This document shows, in pieces, positions 35,283-44,192 of a stretch of DNA of 64,000 nt. The translations under genes and the position numbers were made by a program. The notes under the pieces are model-generated. The model was not told the DNA's origin and made no database searches. It saw nothing but the letters and a program-made list of their open reading frames with translations. Origin of the DNA: Mongoliitalea daihaiensis (GTDB lineage Bacteria; Bacteroidota; Bacteroidia; Cytophagales; Cyclobacteriaceae); contig NZ_CP063779.1 in the NCBI RefSeq assembly GCF_021596945.1, positions 2,020,001 through 2,084,000 of the forward strand, in the 5' to 3' direction. Each line of letters starts with the position of its first letter. The stretch's first letter is position 1.

Positions 35283-36485
35283 ATGAAAAAGTTAAGTTTT
35301 ATTCATGTATTAGCAATATGTATTTCATTTGCAAGCTGTACTGATCATAATACCTTTTCGGGGTATCAAACAGACAAATCGAGATTGAAGACTATTGTTC
35401 TTGATAATCTTCACTTCGAAAAGAAAGTCATTCTTGATTCATTATTTGAAGTTTCTCGTCTTGTTTTTTTGGAAAGTAAAGAAGATGTTGTGATTGGTTC
35501 GTACGATAAAATCATTATTAATGACAGTCTTCTTTATATTTTGGATAAAACAATAACACACGCTGTTTATTGTTTTGACCTTCAAGGTAAATTTAATTTT
35601 AAGATTTCTAGTCTAGGCGAGGGACCGTCTGAGTATATTGAACTAAGAGATATTACTATTGATGGAAGTTTATTAGAAGTTTTAGATTTCGGCGGAGGAA
35701 AGATTTTGCATTATGATAAATATAATGGCAATTTAAAAGCCAGTCTTAAATTAGATCGAAAAACTAATTATAGATCATTCGAAAAGCTTAATGGGGTTTA
35801 TACTGTTGCACATGGGAACAATTGTGGGCTCTTAGGTGATTGCTTTAATCTATCATTTTATGATGAACGATTGAGTAAAAAAGCTTCTTTTTTTCCAATT
35901 CATGATATATTAAAAAAAAGTGATTATCGAGGAGAAAATCACTTCTTCCGGAATTTGGATGAAGTCTATTTTAAAGAAGTATTGAATGATACTATTTATG
36001 AAATAAATTTTAATTCAGGAAATCCATCAGCAGCTTTTGCGATTGATTTTGGCCAATTTACAATGCCAAATAAGTTTAAATACTCAAGAAATAACTCCGG
36101 ATTTCTTAGCATTCTTGAATATTCACAGAAAAATAATGTCACATGGGGAGTATATGATTTTTACAAAGCGGGGGAAATAGTATTCTTCAGATTTACTTTA
36201 AATAGTTTGAGAAGTGTTTTTGTTGATACAGAACGTATGAAGGGACTTACTTTTGATGGCTATACAACTAACAATCCGTTTCTTATAGGTGATCCTATAG
36301 GGGCATACAAAGATGATTTTATAAGTCAGCTCCCTGCCGAAAGAATTATAAGTATTCTCAAAAATAATTTTTATACAGAGGATTCGATTGCTTTAAGAGC
36401 TCTACAAAAAGAGTTTTTTGAAACTACTCAAAATTTCCAAGCTAGTGACAATTCTATTTTAATATTTTATCAAGTTAGGTTATGA
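35283..36485 (+). CDS. 6-bladed beta-propeller lipoprotein (DUF5128/BF3164-like), second locus
   Basis: A 400-residue lipoprotein with signal ending SFASC (Cys19). The propeller signature is present: LLYILDKTITHAVYCFDLQG, then GEGPSEYIELRDITID, matching residue for residue the position of GKGPGEYSNLEDIVLD in the paralogue at 26765. The N-terminal region before the propeller differs between the two. Its end overlaps the next gene by 4 bases (ATGA). Anchored in the envelope, function unknown; it may bind the small peptide encoded just upstream, which is inference. Confidence 0.85.
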   Translation: MKKLSFIHVLAICISFASCTDHNTFSGYQTDKSRLKTIVLDNLHFEKKVILDSLFEVSRLVFLESKEDVVIGSYDKIIINDSLLYILDKTITHAVYCFDLQGKFNFKISSLGEGPSEYIELRDITIDGSLLEVLDFGGGKILHYDKYNGNLKASLKLDRKTNYRSFEKLNGVYTVAHGNNCGLLGDCFNLSFYDERLSKKASFFPIHDILKKSDYRGENHFFRNLDEVYFKEVLNDTIYEINFNSGNPSAAFAIDFGQFTMPNKFKYSRNNSGFLSILEYSQKNNVTWGVYDFYKAGEIVFFRFTLNSLRSVFVDTERMKGLTFDGYTTNNPFLIGDPIGAYKDDFISQLPAERIISILKNNFYTEDSIALRALQKEFFETTQNFQASDNSILIFYQVRL

Positions 36486-36943
36486 ATAAATTAATAAAAT
36501 TAAGTTTCTTGATATTTCTGTTTACAGGATGTCAAGTTGATAATCGACATGTCAATGAAGCATATGAAAAGTCTATTTATGCTTGGTATAGTTCCTATTA
36601 TCGTACCATTCAGGACTTTTATTCTGAATCAAAAGAAGAGGTATGGGTGTTATTTTTTGATTATGAAAAAGTCTGTGATACCTGTAAATTGGAAATATTA
36701 ACCCAAGTTCGTGAAAGACCAAATGTTCTTGTATTAACTAATTTCCGTAATGAAATCAAATCATCTTTGTTTAAGCGTACCTATAAGCTAGAAAATATTG
36801 TATTAGATGGTTTGGTTAATTCTGATGACTATTTTCCTACTCCTTTTATTTTTCTAATGAAAGATAAAAGCATGTATCAATTGACTATCCTAGAAGAAGA
36901 GGCTTTAAAAAAAGGCACCCTAAAAAAATTGTTGAAAAATTAG
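36482..36943 (+). CDS. small lipoprotein with CxxC, thioredoxin-like
   Basis: A 153-residue lipoprotein (signal to FLFTGC, Cys17). The middle reads VWVLFFDYEKVCDTCKLEI: a beta strand followed by CDTC (Cys65, Cys68), as in thioredoxin folds, then VLVLTNFRNE. It has a close paralogue at 38503 in which both Cys are replaced. It overlaps the propeller gene and precedes the next gene by 6 bases. It may be a redox partner of the two-Cys peptide, in the role of the 28003 protein at the first locus. Confidence 0.65.
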   Translation: MNKLIKLSFLIFLFTGCQVDNRHVNEAYEKSIYAWYSSYYRTIQDFYSESKEEVWVLFFDYEKVCDTCKLEILTQVRERPNVLVLTNFRNEIKSSLFKRTYKLENIVLDGLVNSDDYFPTPFIFLMKDKSMYQLTILEEEALKKGTLKKLLKN

Positions 36944-36949
36944 AATAAG

Positions 36950-38395
36950 ATGAGAAAAATTGTTTTTGTTTTCTTATTAATCATTTTGAAAAATGGACAT
37001 TCATTCGCCCAAACCAAAGTATCAGGTAAAGTGATTCATGCAGATACCGGCGAACCGGTACCCTTTGTCAATATCATGATCCGAGAATTGGCGAAGGGAA
37101 CTGTCAGCAATAGTCAAGGGGAGTTTAATTTTCTCCTGCCTAAGGATGCCAAGGCTGGACAGGAGTTAATATTTTCGCATATTGGTTTTGAGCAAAGTAG
37201 TGTGCTAATCAAAGATCTCTCAGGCAAACCTATCCAAATTGTTTTAAAACCGGATGAATATGAAATGGATCAGGCTTTGGTGTTGAGTTTTAAGTCCAAG
37301 GAAATCTTGAAGCGGATGCAAGAGAATCTCACACTAACTCAGTATACCGAACCTCATGAAATCGATATATTTTACCGAGAGCTGATTTGGGGGAATGATA
37401 CGATTCAAGGTTTGACAAGGGCAAGTGGGTATGTGCATTCGGAGGGTTTTCATCCCAAGCATTCTCAAAAAAGCCAGGTATCAGGGAATGATTTCCACTT
37501 CGTAGGATTTGATCATATTCAAAAGACAGATTATGGGATAATTAATAAGCGTGGAGGAACAGTTCGAAAAAATATTGCTGCTCAAAAATTTCCTTTATTG
37601 ATTTTCAGACTGTGGGATTTTAACCTTTCATGGTTTGATTATGAGTTGTTAGGAGGGAAGAATATTGGGGATAGATCGGTTTTTGTAGTAGCAGTCACTG
37701 CAAAAAATGATGGATTGGGCAGAAAAGCCAGTCGTTGGGGGTATGGTTTGTATGAATTGTTACAATCCTCTGTGTTTTATGTTGATCAGGAGGATTATGG
37801 AGTTCATTGGATTGAATTAAGAAATGATAAACTCAATGAAATCCAATATTCCAAACATCATGGTCAATATTACATCGAAAAATATACCACAGCTACCATT
37901 AAATTTGAGCGATTGAATAATGGGAAGTATGTATTCGCCTATGCAAATTACGATAATTACTACACTGATTTGGGATATGATACTGAACCTAACCCCAAAC
38001 AATGGGAAGTGCGGGAATATGCAGAAATGTATGCCATGGATTACCAATTTGTTAATTTATCAGACGGGCAACTAATGCGAAAATATATGGCTCCAATTTA
38101 TGGAGATGTCCCGTTTCGGAGGATAAACTATCATGTTGAGACGTATAATGGTTTGATTTTTATTCCAGGCCGTGCTCGCTACCACCCTGAGTTTTGGGAG
38201 GATTTCGAATTCCCGACTTTTCCTCAAGAGAAAGAAATTGAACTACAATTGAGTCTTAACCGACCGATTGAGATGCAATTCGCGGACTTTAAAAATAATC
38301 AATTAGTTTTACTTGAAAGGCTTCGCAAGCGTAATCGTAAGAGTCAGCATTATTGGGGGCGAGCCAGTCTACAATACAGTCCTGCGGAGTATTAA
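36950..38395 (+). CDS. exported protein with carboxypeptidase-regulatory-like domain
   Basis: A 481-residue protein. The signal peptide ends NGHSFAQ, and the next 90 residues are a CarboxypepD_reg-like beta-sandwich (KVSGKVIHADTGEPVPFVNI to LIFSHIGFEQSSV), as found at the start of many SusC/TonB receptors. No TonB plug or barrel follows, so this is not a receptor; the remaining 380 residues are of the uncharacterised type seen in Bacteroidota CarboxypepD_reg proteins. It is the last of the tightly spaced genes at this locus. Confidence 0.82.
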   Translation: MRKIVFVFLLIILKNGHSFAQTKVSGKVIHADTGEPVPFVNIMIRELAKGTVSNSQGEFNFLLPKDAKAGQELIFSHIGFEQSSVLIKDLSGKPIQIVLKPDEYEMDQALVLSFKSKEILKRMQENLTLTQYTEPHEIDIFYRELIWGNDTIQGLTRASGYVHSEGFHPKHSQKSQVSGNDFHFVGFDHIQKTDYGIINKRGGTVRKNIAAQKFPLLIFRLWDFNLSWFDYELLGGKNIGDRSVFVVAVTAKNDGLGRKASRWGYGLYELLQSSVFYVDQEDYGVHWIELRNDKLNEIQYSKHHGQYYIEKYTTATIKFERLNNGKYVFAYANYDNYYTDLGYDTEPNPKQWEVREYAEMYAMDYQFVNLSDGQLMRKYMAPIYGDVPFRRINYHVETYNGLIFIPGRARYHPEFWEDFEFPTFPQEKEIELQLSLNRPIEMQFADFKNNQLVLLERLRKRNRKSQHYWGRASLQYSPAEY

Positions 38396-38502
38396 TCTAA
38401 TTGTCTAAATTGAATAGGTTTTCAATGAAGTTTTTGTTTTTGGTAATAAACTTTAAACTCGTATTGTTAAGTTAGTGTCTGTTTTAGTTTAAAAAAATTT
38501 AA

Positions 38503-38967
38503 ATGATGAGAAGAGCTATAAGTGTGTTTTTTGCAATCTTTATCTTACTTCATTTGGTCAGTTGCGAAGTTGAGATCAAAGGTGTTTATCAATCCTACGA
38601 AAAGTCGATTTATAGTTGGTTTAGTTCGTATTATAAAAAGATTAACGAGTCTATTTCCAGCAGTGATGATGGGGTATGTATATTATTTTTTGATGATGAA
38701 AAAGTATCTGATACGGATAAAATTCAGATTTTAACTAGTGTAAGAGAAATGCCTGATGTGGTCATATTGACAAACTTTCAGGATGAAGATAAGGTAGCCA
38801 TTTTTAAGGACCAAAATTCTCTTCATAACAAGATATTGGATGGTTTGGCAGATGCTGATGCTGATTTTTCAACTCCTTTTTTCTTTCAAATGAAAGATAG
38901 GAGTATGTATAAGTTAACCATCTTAGATAGTAAAGCGATTAAAAAAGGGAAGTGGTACAGCTATTGA
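38503..38967 (+). CDS. lipoprotein paralogue that has lost its CxxC
   Basis: A 154-residue lipoprotein (signal to LHLVSC) clearly homologous over its length to the 36482 protein: both have YEKSIY-x-W-x-SSYY, VREMPDV/VRERPNV, ILDGL/VLDGL and MKDRSMYKLTIL/MKDKSMYQLTIL. Where that protein has VCDTC this one has VSDTD, so it cannot do dithiol chemistry. It follows after 107 bases, so it may be separately transcribed. It may be a binding-only paralogue or a gene losing function. Confidence 0.75.
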   Translation: MMRRAISVFFAIFILLHLVSCEVEIKGVYQSYEKSIYSWFSSYYKKINESISSSDDGVCILFFDDEKVSDTDKIQILTSVREMPDVVILTNFQDEDKVAIFKDQNSLHNKILDGLADADADFSTPFFFQMKDRSMYKLTILDSKAIKKGKWYSY

Positions 38968-38986
38968 GGTCAAAAAAGGTTCAAAA

Positions 38987-39808
38987 TCAATAGCTCTCCC
39001 CTTCCGTAGGGAAGCTTCTTGCCTTCACATCTGCGATATAATTCTCCACAGCTTGTGTCATCGTAGTACGCAAATCGGCATACTGTCGTAAGAACCGTGG
39101 TTTGAACTCTTGTGTAATGCCCAACATATCATGTACCACCAAGACCTGACCATCCACATCCGGACCTGCACCGATTCCGATGACAGGTATGGTAACTGTT
39201 TCGGCCACTTTTTTTGCTAATGCTGCGGGGATTTTTTCTAATACTATGGCAAAACAACCACACTCCTCGAGGATCTTAGCATCTTCGATCAATTTTTGGG
39301 CTTCGGCTTCCTCTTTGGCACGTACAGTATATGTTCCAAATTTATAAATAGACTGTGGTGTCAATCCCAAGTGTCCCATCACAGGAACACCTGCGCTTAA
39401 GATACGGATGACAGATTCTTTGATTTCAGAACCTCCTTCTACTTTGATGGCATGTGCACCCGACTCTTTCATGATGCGGATAGCTGATCGCAGGGCTTCC
39501 GAACTATTCCCCTGATACGAACCAAAAGGGATATCCACCACCACAAAAGCTCTTTTGACAGCGCGTACTACGGAGGTAGCATGGTATATCATCTGATCCA
39601 AGGTAATCGGCAGTGTTGTCTCATGTCCAGCCATCACATTGGATGCTGAATCGCCCACCAAAATAATGTCAATGCCTGCGCTGTCCACAATCCCAGCCAT
39701 TGAAAAATCGTAAGCAGTCAACATGGAAATTTTCTCTCCACGATTTTTCATTTCCTGTAAAATGTGAGTGGTGATGCGCTTGATGTTGGAAGATTGGTGT
39801 ATGGACAT
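38987..39808 (-). CDS. panB: 3-methyl-2-oxobutanoate hydroxymethyltransferase
   Basis: A 273-residue PanB, making ketopantoate from alpha-ketoisovalerate and methylene-tetrahydrofolate for pantothenate and CoA. Motifs: [55 protein letters not shown] and the catalytic Glu in IVLEKIP. Length is usual. It is last in the minus-strand run after a phosphoribosyltransferase, 6 bases away. Confidence 0.95.
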   Translation of the reverse strand: MSIHQSSNIKRITTHILQEMKNRGEKISMLTAYDFSMAGIVDSAGIDIILVGDSASNVMAGHETTLPITLDQMIYHATSVVRAVKRAFVVVDIPFGSYQGNSSEALRSAIRIMKESGAHAIKVEGGSEIKESVIRILSAGVPVMGHLGLTPQSIYKFGTYTVRAKEEAEAQKLIEDAKILEECGCFAIVLEKIPAALAKKVAETVTIPVIGIGAGPDVDGQVLVVHDMLGITQEFKPRFLRQYADLRTTMTQAVENYIADVKARSFPTEGESY

Positions 39809-39814
39809 GTTGGA

Positions 39815-40318
39815 TTAGTGTAAGTGGGCTGTAAAATTATCTTTGCTTAGATCTACGGTAATATGTTCACTCAGCGTAGTGGCCAATTCAAGACCCGTGT
39901 AGTCAGGAGTTACCGGATAGCGTGTATGGCTGCGATTGACAAGTACGGCAACCTCTATTTTTTTAGCATGATCCTGCAAAAAGGGGAAAAGGGCATAGAC
40001 CAAGGTTTTTCCTGTGTTCAATACATCATCTACGACAATGACGACTTTTCCCTCTACAGATATGTGCTCGCTCAACGTAATGGGAGCTTCTGCTACTGAT
40101 TTTTTGTCTAGTTGTACTTCGATGGCTTTTGTTTTTATTCCAGATATACCACTTAAGGATGTTGCCAATAGATTGGCCAAGATTAATCCCATCCCAGTAA
40201 TTCCGGCAAAAATGATTTCTTGCTCCTCATTGTTACGCTCGTAAATTTCATAAGCCATGCGGGTGATTTTCCGGTTGATCTCTTTATGATTGAGAACCAA
40301 GGTCATTGTGTCGCTCAT
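39815..40318 (-). CDS. phosphoribosyltransferase family protein (PyrR-like)
   Basis: A 167-residue type I phosphoribosyltransferase with the PRPP-binding loop VVIVVDDVLNTGKT and a hood/active-site segment IIFAGITGMGLILA. The arrangement and the following VLVNRSHTRYPV resemble PyrR (uracil phosphoribosyltransferase/attenuation regulator), though no pyr gene is adjacent, so the substrate is not established. I chose the inner ATG (MSDTMTLVL) over one 17 codons upstream. It lies between rsgA and panB. Confidence 0.85.
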   Translation of the reverse strand: MSDTMTLVLNHKEINRKITRMAYEIYERNNEEQEIIFAGITGMGLILANLLATSLSGISGIKTKAIEVQLDKKSVAEAPITLSEHISVEGKVVIVVDDVLNTGKTLVYALFPFLQDHAKKIEVAVLVNRSHTRYPVTPDYTGLELATTLSEHITVDLSKDNFTAHLH

Positions 40319-40390
40319 GTATGGATGTGTTTCAGGTGTGAAAATTAAAGAAATGCATGCGGTATTCAAAGAAAGCCCGTTGCCTTTTTA

Positions 40391-41314
40391 CTAACGGTGA
40401 CTGTCCTCTTCAGTGAGAATATTGATGTAAGAATCGTAGCGGTAGGGATGGATATAGCCTTCCTCTAATTTCTCAAGCACCACGCAGCCGGGTTCATTGA
40501 CATGTTGGCAGTTATTGTAATGGCATTGCCCAAGGTATTGGCGCATCTCCACAAAGTAATGGGATAGCTCAAAATCATCGATATCTAAAACCCCAAACTC
40601 CTTGATGCCCGGTGTGTCAATCAGATAGCTGTTAGGTCCAACGGCAAACATTTCGGCGAAGGTAGTGGTGTGAACCCCCTTGGCACTGAACTTGGAAATC
40701 TCTTTGGTGGTTTGCTTGGCATCAGGAACGAGTTTGTTGAGCAAGGTAGACTTCCCAACACCAGAATGACCGGATAGCAAGGTTGTTTTTCCCTTCAAAA
40801 GAGGACTAAATTGAGCAATAAGTGCCTCGTCATTCAGTGCCGAAATCTCATAGACTGGATAGCCCAAGGGTCCATAGATTTCTCGAATATCCTGAAGATG
40901 ATCTAATTCTTTGTCTTTGAAGGTCAAATCCATTTTATTGACCAAGATGCTAGCGGGGATCCGAAAGCTTTCAGTACTCACCAAAAACCGGTCGATAAAC
41001 CCTAAAGACGTTCGCGGATTTTTCAGCGTCACGATCAAAAAAGCCTGATCAATGTTAGAGGCAATGATGTGGGAGTGATGCGCTTTACGGGTGGACTTAC
41101 GGATGATATAGTTTTCTCTCGGAAGGATGTCTTTTATGACTGTGGACTCTAAATCTTCCTCATTTTCCAAGACTACCCAATCTCCTACGGCGATTGGATT
41201 GCTCAGTTTTAAATCTTCTTGCTTAAATTTTCCCCGGAGGCGGGCATTTTTCGCTCCTTTTTCAGTCTGTACAACATACCAGCTGCCTGTTGACTTGATG
41301 ACTCTTCCTTTCAT
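40391..41314 (-). CDS. rsgA: ribosome small subunit-dependent GTPase A
   Basis: A 307-residue circularly permuted GTPase for late 30S subunit maturation. An N-terminal OB fold is followed by G4 (LVNKMDL), then G1 (GHSGVGKSTLLNKL), G2/G3 (DTPGIKEFGV) in the permuted order, and the zinc site near the C-terminus (CHYNNCQHVNEPGC). It follows the Stealth gene by 6 bases within the minus-strand operon, an odd companion for sugar-transfer genes. Confidence 0.95.
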   Translation of the reverse strand: MKGRVIKSTGSWYVVQTEKGAKNARLRGKFKQEDLKLSNPIAVGDWVVLENEEDLESTVIKDILPRENYIIRKSTRKAHHSHIIASNIDQAFLIVTLKNPRTSLGFIDRFLVSTESFRIPASILVNKMDLTFKDKELDHLQDIREIYGPLGYPVYEISALNDEALIAQFSPLLKGKTTLLSGHSGVGKSTLLNKLVPDAKQTTKEISKFSAKGVHTTTFAEMFAVGPNSYLIDTPGIKEFGVLDIDDFELSHYFVEMRQYLGQCHYNNCQHVNEPGCVVLEKLEEGYIHPYRYDSYINILTEEDSHR

Positions 41315-41320
41315 TCCAGT

Positions 41321-42328
41321 TTATTCGGTAAGCGATAAATTCCCCTTCATCCATTGGATGATCTGTTGTTGTTCATCTGCGGTACAAAGTTCCAAACTTT
41401 GGATATTCATGAAAATAGCGTTTGAATTTTCTTCGGCTTTTTTTAATTTTCTATCAATATAACCATTCTTGCGACCAAAAGGATGTAAAAAAACAAAAGA
41501 AGGTTTTGCAAACTCCTTGTTGCCATTATTTATGGATAGATGGTAATAAAATGCTGCACAATTGAATTGATCATTGTGGCGGAAAGGATGTTTGATTTGG
41601 TTGATGAGTATTTCGGGATTTTCGTTGAAGTAGTTCTCTACAAGTGATTTTTTTACGGTATGTGGGGTATGACTGGAAAAAAAGTATCTTGACTGGAATC
41701 CCAATAGATGGGCTGCGTTCCATTGCCCTACATGAAAAGAAGGCTTAGGTTGAAATGACTTATTAGAGACTAGTTGATGATGATAATAAGTTCTCAGTTG
41801 ATTCCAAATGTTTCGTAGCACAGGCCTCAGCAGCCAAGTGCCTCTCATGACGGGTTGATCAGCCACAAAAAAATCGGTTGGCTTGGTTGGTCGGATCAAA
41901 AACATATCATCGCTCAAAAAGAAGAAATGTTCGGAAATATCCTTGATTTTCCACAACATGGCCTCAATAGACCGACTGTTGAAAGTAGGTAAATATTCTA
42001 AATGGTCTCTGAATAGTTCTCGGTGATCAATAATCCGGATATCCTTCCATCGTTGGGGGAAGTACTCTTGGACGATTTCGTCAATGGCAGGGGTTTGCTC
42101 GTCAGTGACTATAAAAATATAGCGTACAAAAGGTGCAAATGTTAAGATCGAAAGAATACTGTATTGCAGTTCATTGGCATTGCCAAAACGCGTTTTTTCT
42201 GCACCGGGAATATGCTTTCTTGCCATTCCCTTCAACGCTTTACTCATCTTGGTCATATGCACAGGGTCTTCCCCATCCACCCAAGTAATCACTGCATCAA
42301 TTGGTATGTTGCTGCTTTTACTCATCAA
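41321..42328 (-). CDS. Stealth family hexose-1-phosphate transferase
   Basis: A 335-residue Stealth protein. CR1 reads IDAVITWVDGEDP at the N-terminus; CR2 includes NELQYSILSILTFAPFVRYIFIVTDEQTP and the later FFFLSDDMFLIRP. The family transfers sugar-1-phosphates in capsule or surface polysaccharide synthesis, related to GlcNAc-1-phosphotransferase. It overlaps the upstream glycosyltransferase gene by 4 bases. The acceptor is unknown. Confidence 0.9.
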   Translation of the reverse strand: MMSKSSNIPIDAVITWVDGEDPVHMTKMSKALKGMARKHIPGAEKTRFGNANELQYSILSILTFAPFVRYIFIVTDEQTPAIDEIVQEYFPQRWKDIRIIDHRELFRDHLEYLPTFNSRSIEAMLWKIKDISEHFFFLSDDMFLIRPTKPTDFFVADQPVMRGTWLLRPVLRNIWNQLRTYYHHQLVSNKSFQPKPSFHVGQWNAAHLLGFQSRYFFSSHTPHTVKKSLVENYFNENPEILINQIKHPFRHNDQFNCAAFYYHLSINNGNKEFAKPSFVFLHPFGRKNGYIDRKLKKAEENSNAIFMNIQSLELCTADEQQQIIQWMKGNLSLTE

Positions 42329-43185
42329 ACAATTCCTTTAAATCTATCTGGAATCCTCACCACAAGCTTCCATTTGAGCATGGTCGGCTTGTTCCAAGCC
42401 CATATGGGGCGTGCAAAAGTTTGCAAGGTTCTAGCCAAGCGCAACCATTTTTCATCTACTTTTGGTTTGGAATTGGTAATTATGTCAATCGTACGTGCTC
42501 TTTTTTTGATATGCCCAGCTCTGCCCGTGGCCATGCGGTCTTTGTCCTTGAACCTGTCCAAAATCATATCATAGTCCACTGACCCAAAGTGGAAAAGATA
42601 CAAATTGGGATCAATTCTGAAATTATGGCCTTTGACCCGATGAAAACCAGAACCCCAATTCACAGGTTTGGAAATCACCGAAGGTTTGGTGTAGCGGGAT
42701 GAAAGCAAAGCGTAGCTTCGCTGTCCTAAAAACGGAAGACTCCGGTCGAGGATAGGCTCTGAATTTCGATCCTGTCCAACATCTATACCCAAGCCTGAGA
42801 CACAAGGGTCAATTGGGATTTCACTAAGATAGGCCACAAGACTTTTGCCTATTGAGGGATCTACTACCAAGTATTCATCAGCATCGACTCCTATTACCAT
42901 ATCATAGGTCTCCAAAAGTGATTTAGCTATTGTGGACAAAAAGCCAAGTCTTCTCTTTTCCGCTTTGACGACGTGTTCAGCTACTCTTTTTTCATGAAAA
43001 ACATTGACCTTTCCACGATTGGCAGGAACAGGCTGATCCTCACCGTCCAGATAAATGTAACAATGTTCTTCTCCCAATTCTTTTCCATAGTATGCTATCC
43101 ATCGTGTCAAAAAAAAGTCATCGTTGCGAGCCATGGTGATGACAGCGATTTTTTTATTGGATGATGAATTAATAGTTGAACCCAT
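42325..43185 (-). CDS. family 2 glycosyltransferase (Glyco_tranf_2_4 type)
   Basis: A 286-residue GT2-like enzyme: AVITMARNDDFFLTRWIAYYG near the N-terminus, DADEY in VIGVDADEYLVV as DxD motif, and WGSGFHRVKGH later. No membrane segment. It is the first gene of the minus-strand operon (GT, Stealth, rsgA, phosphoribosyltransferase, panB). It probably acts on a surface glycan with the Stealth protein. Confidence 0.85.
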   Translation of the reverse strand: MGSTINSSSNKKIAVITMARNDDFFLTRWIAYYGKELGEEHCYIYLDGEDQPVPANRGKVNVFHEKRVAEHVVKAEKRRLGFLSTIAKSLLETYDMVIGVDADEYLVVDPSIGKSLVAYLSEIPIDPCVSGLGIDVGQDRNSEPILDRSLPFLGQRSYALLSSRYTKPSVISKPVNWGSGFHRVKGHNFRIDPNLYLFHFGSVDYDMILDRFKDKDRMATGRAGHIKKRARTIDIITNSKPKVDEKWLRLARTLQTFARPIWAWNKPTMLKWKLVVRIPDRFKGIV

Positions 43186-43345
43186 TAGTAAGAAGAATTA
43201 ACATGCCAAAAGTACTTTTATAAATGCTAAAATGAAAATGTAAGTTCAAATGGGAAAAAGGCTTGGTATTTAAGTAAGTTGATTTATTGAAATAAAATTC
43301 AAAAAATATAAAATTTGTATTATTTTAGATGTACTAAAATTTCTT

Positions 43346-44143
43346 ATGGGTAGAATAAAGCATTTCTTCAAAAAACGATATAATCAGTTTAGATTTAATT
43401 TGTGTGCAAATGAAAATCTGTTCTACCTTGGCTTTTATAAGTATTTTTATTCTCCACCAAAAAATACACTAGCAGAATTTTTGGATCAGTATTCAAAAAA
43501 ATACGCACCAATTACCTTTATACAAATTGGTGCAAACGATGGATTCATTTATGATCCTATACAAAAATTCATCAAAAGAGATGGTTGGAGAGGTATTATG
43601 TTAGAACCTCAGCCTGATGTATATGCAGGTTGGCTAACAAAAATTCATCATCAAAGACCAGAAATACAAACAATCAACGCTGCCTTAGCTCCAGTTTCAG
43701 GAAGTATGGAGCTGTTTACTATTTCATTTAGTTCCGACCGCTGGGCGACGGGTTTGTCAAGTTTTGATAAGTCTGTTCTTCAAAGAAAAATCGAAGACGG
43801 AACGATTCAAAAAAAAGCAAAAAAAGCAGGAGTTGTTTTACCTAAGCATAAAGAATCGTGGATTGCACCTCGAGTTATATCCACCATAACAGCAAAGCAA
43901 CTTCTTAGTATGCTTGGGGAAACCCCATTAAATCTGTTGGTAATTGATACAGAAGGATATGATTTTGAAATCTTAAAAATGATAGATTTATCTCAGGTCA
44001 AACCAGAGGTTATCGTCTATGAAGATGAGCATTTTGATGAAGAAACTCGTGCTATCTGTGTTGCTTATCTCGAGAACAATGGCTATGAAAACCATTATGT
44101 TGGACGTGATGCATATGCGATAAAAGTAGGGTTTCAATTATAA
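43346..44143 (+). CDS. FkbM family methyltransferase
   Basis: A 265-residue SAM-dependent methyltransferase of the FkbM type, usually acting on glycan or polyketide hydroxyls. Motif I is FIQIGANDGFIYDP (about residue 58), followed by RGIMLEPQPDVY; ISTITAKQLLSM and LLVIDTEGYDFEILKMID are the family's C-terminal signature. It is transcribed away from the glycosyltransferase operon with 160 bases between starts, and is convergent with peroxiredoxin. A surface-glycan role is plausible from the neighbours. Confidence 0.92.
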   Translation: MGRIKHFFKKRYNQFRFNLCANENLFYLGFYKYFYSPPKNTLAEFLDQYSKKYAPITFIQIGANDGFIYDPIQKFIKRDGWRGIMLEPQPDVYAGWLTKIHHQRPEIQTINAALAPVSGSMELFTISFSSDRWATGLSSFDKSVLQRKIEDGTIQKKAKKAGVVLPKHKESWIAPRVISTITAKQLLSMLGETPLNLLVIDTEGYDFEILKMIDLSQVKPEVIVYEDEHFDEETRAICVAYLENNGYENHYVGRDAYAIKVGFQL

Positions 44144-44171
44144 AAAAAAGCCCCGAGTTGTGACCCGGGGC
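44142..44171 (-). terminator. rho-independent terminator of the peroxiredoxin gene
   Basis: Stem GCCCCG / CGGGGC; read on the minus strand it is followed by eight T residues that overlap the stop codon of the convergent fkbM-type gene. Confidence 0.85.
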
Positions 44172-44192
44172 AAATATATAAAACCAATAATC

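Noticed and set aside
36950-38395. TonB-dependent receptor, from its N-terminal CarboxypepD_reg domain
   Set aside because: There is no plug domain and no barrel; the protein is only 481 residues.
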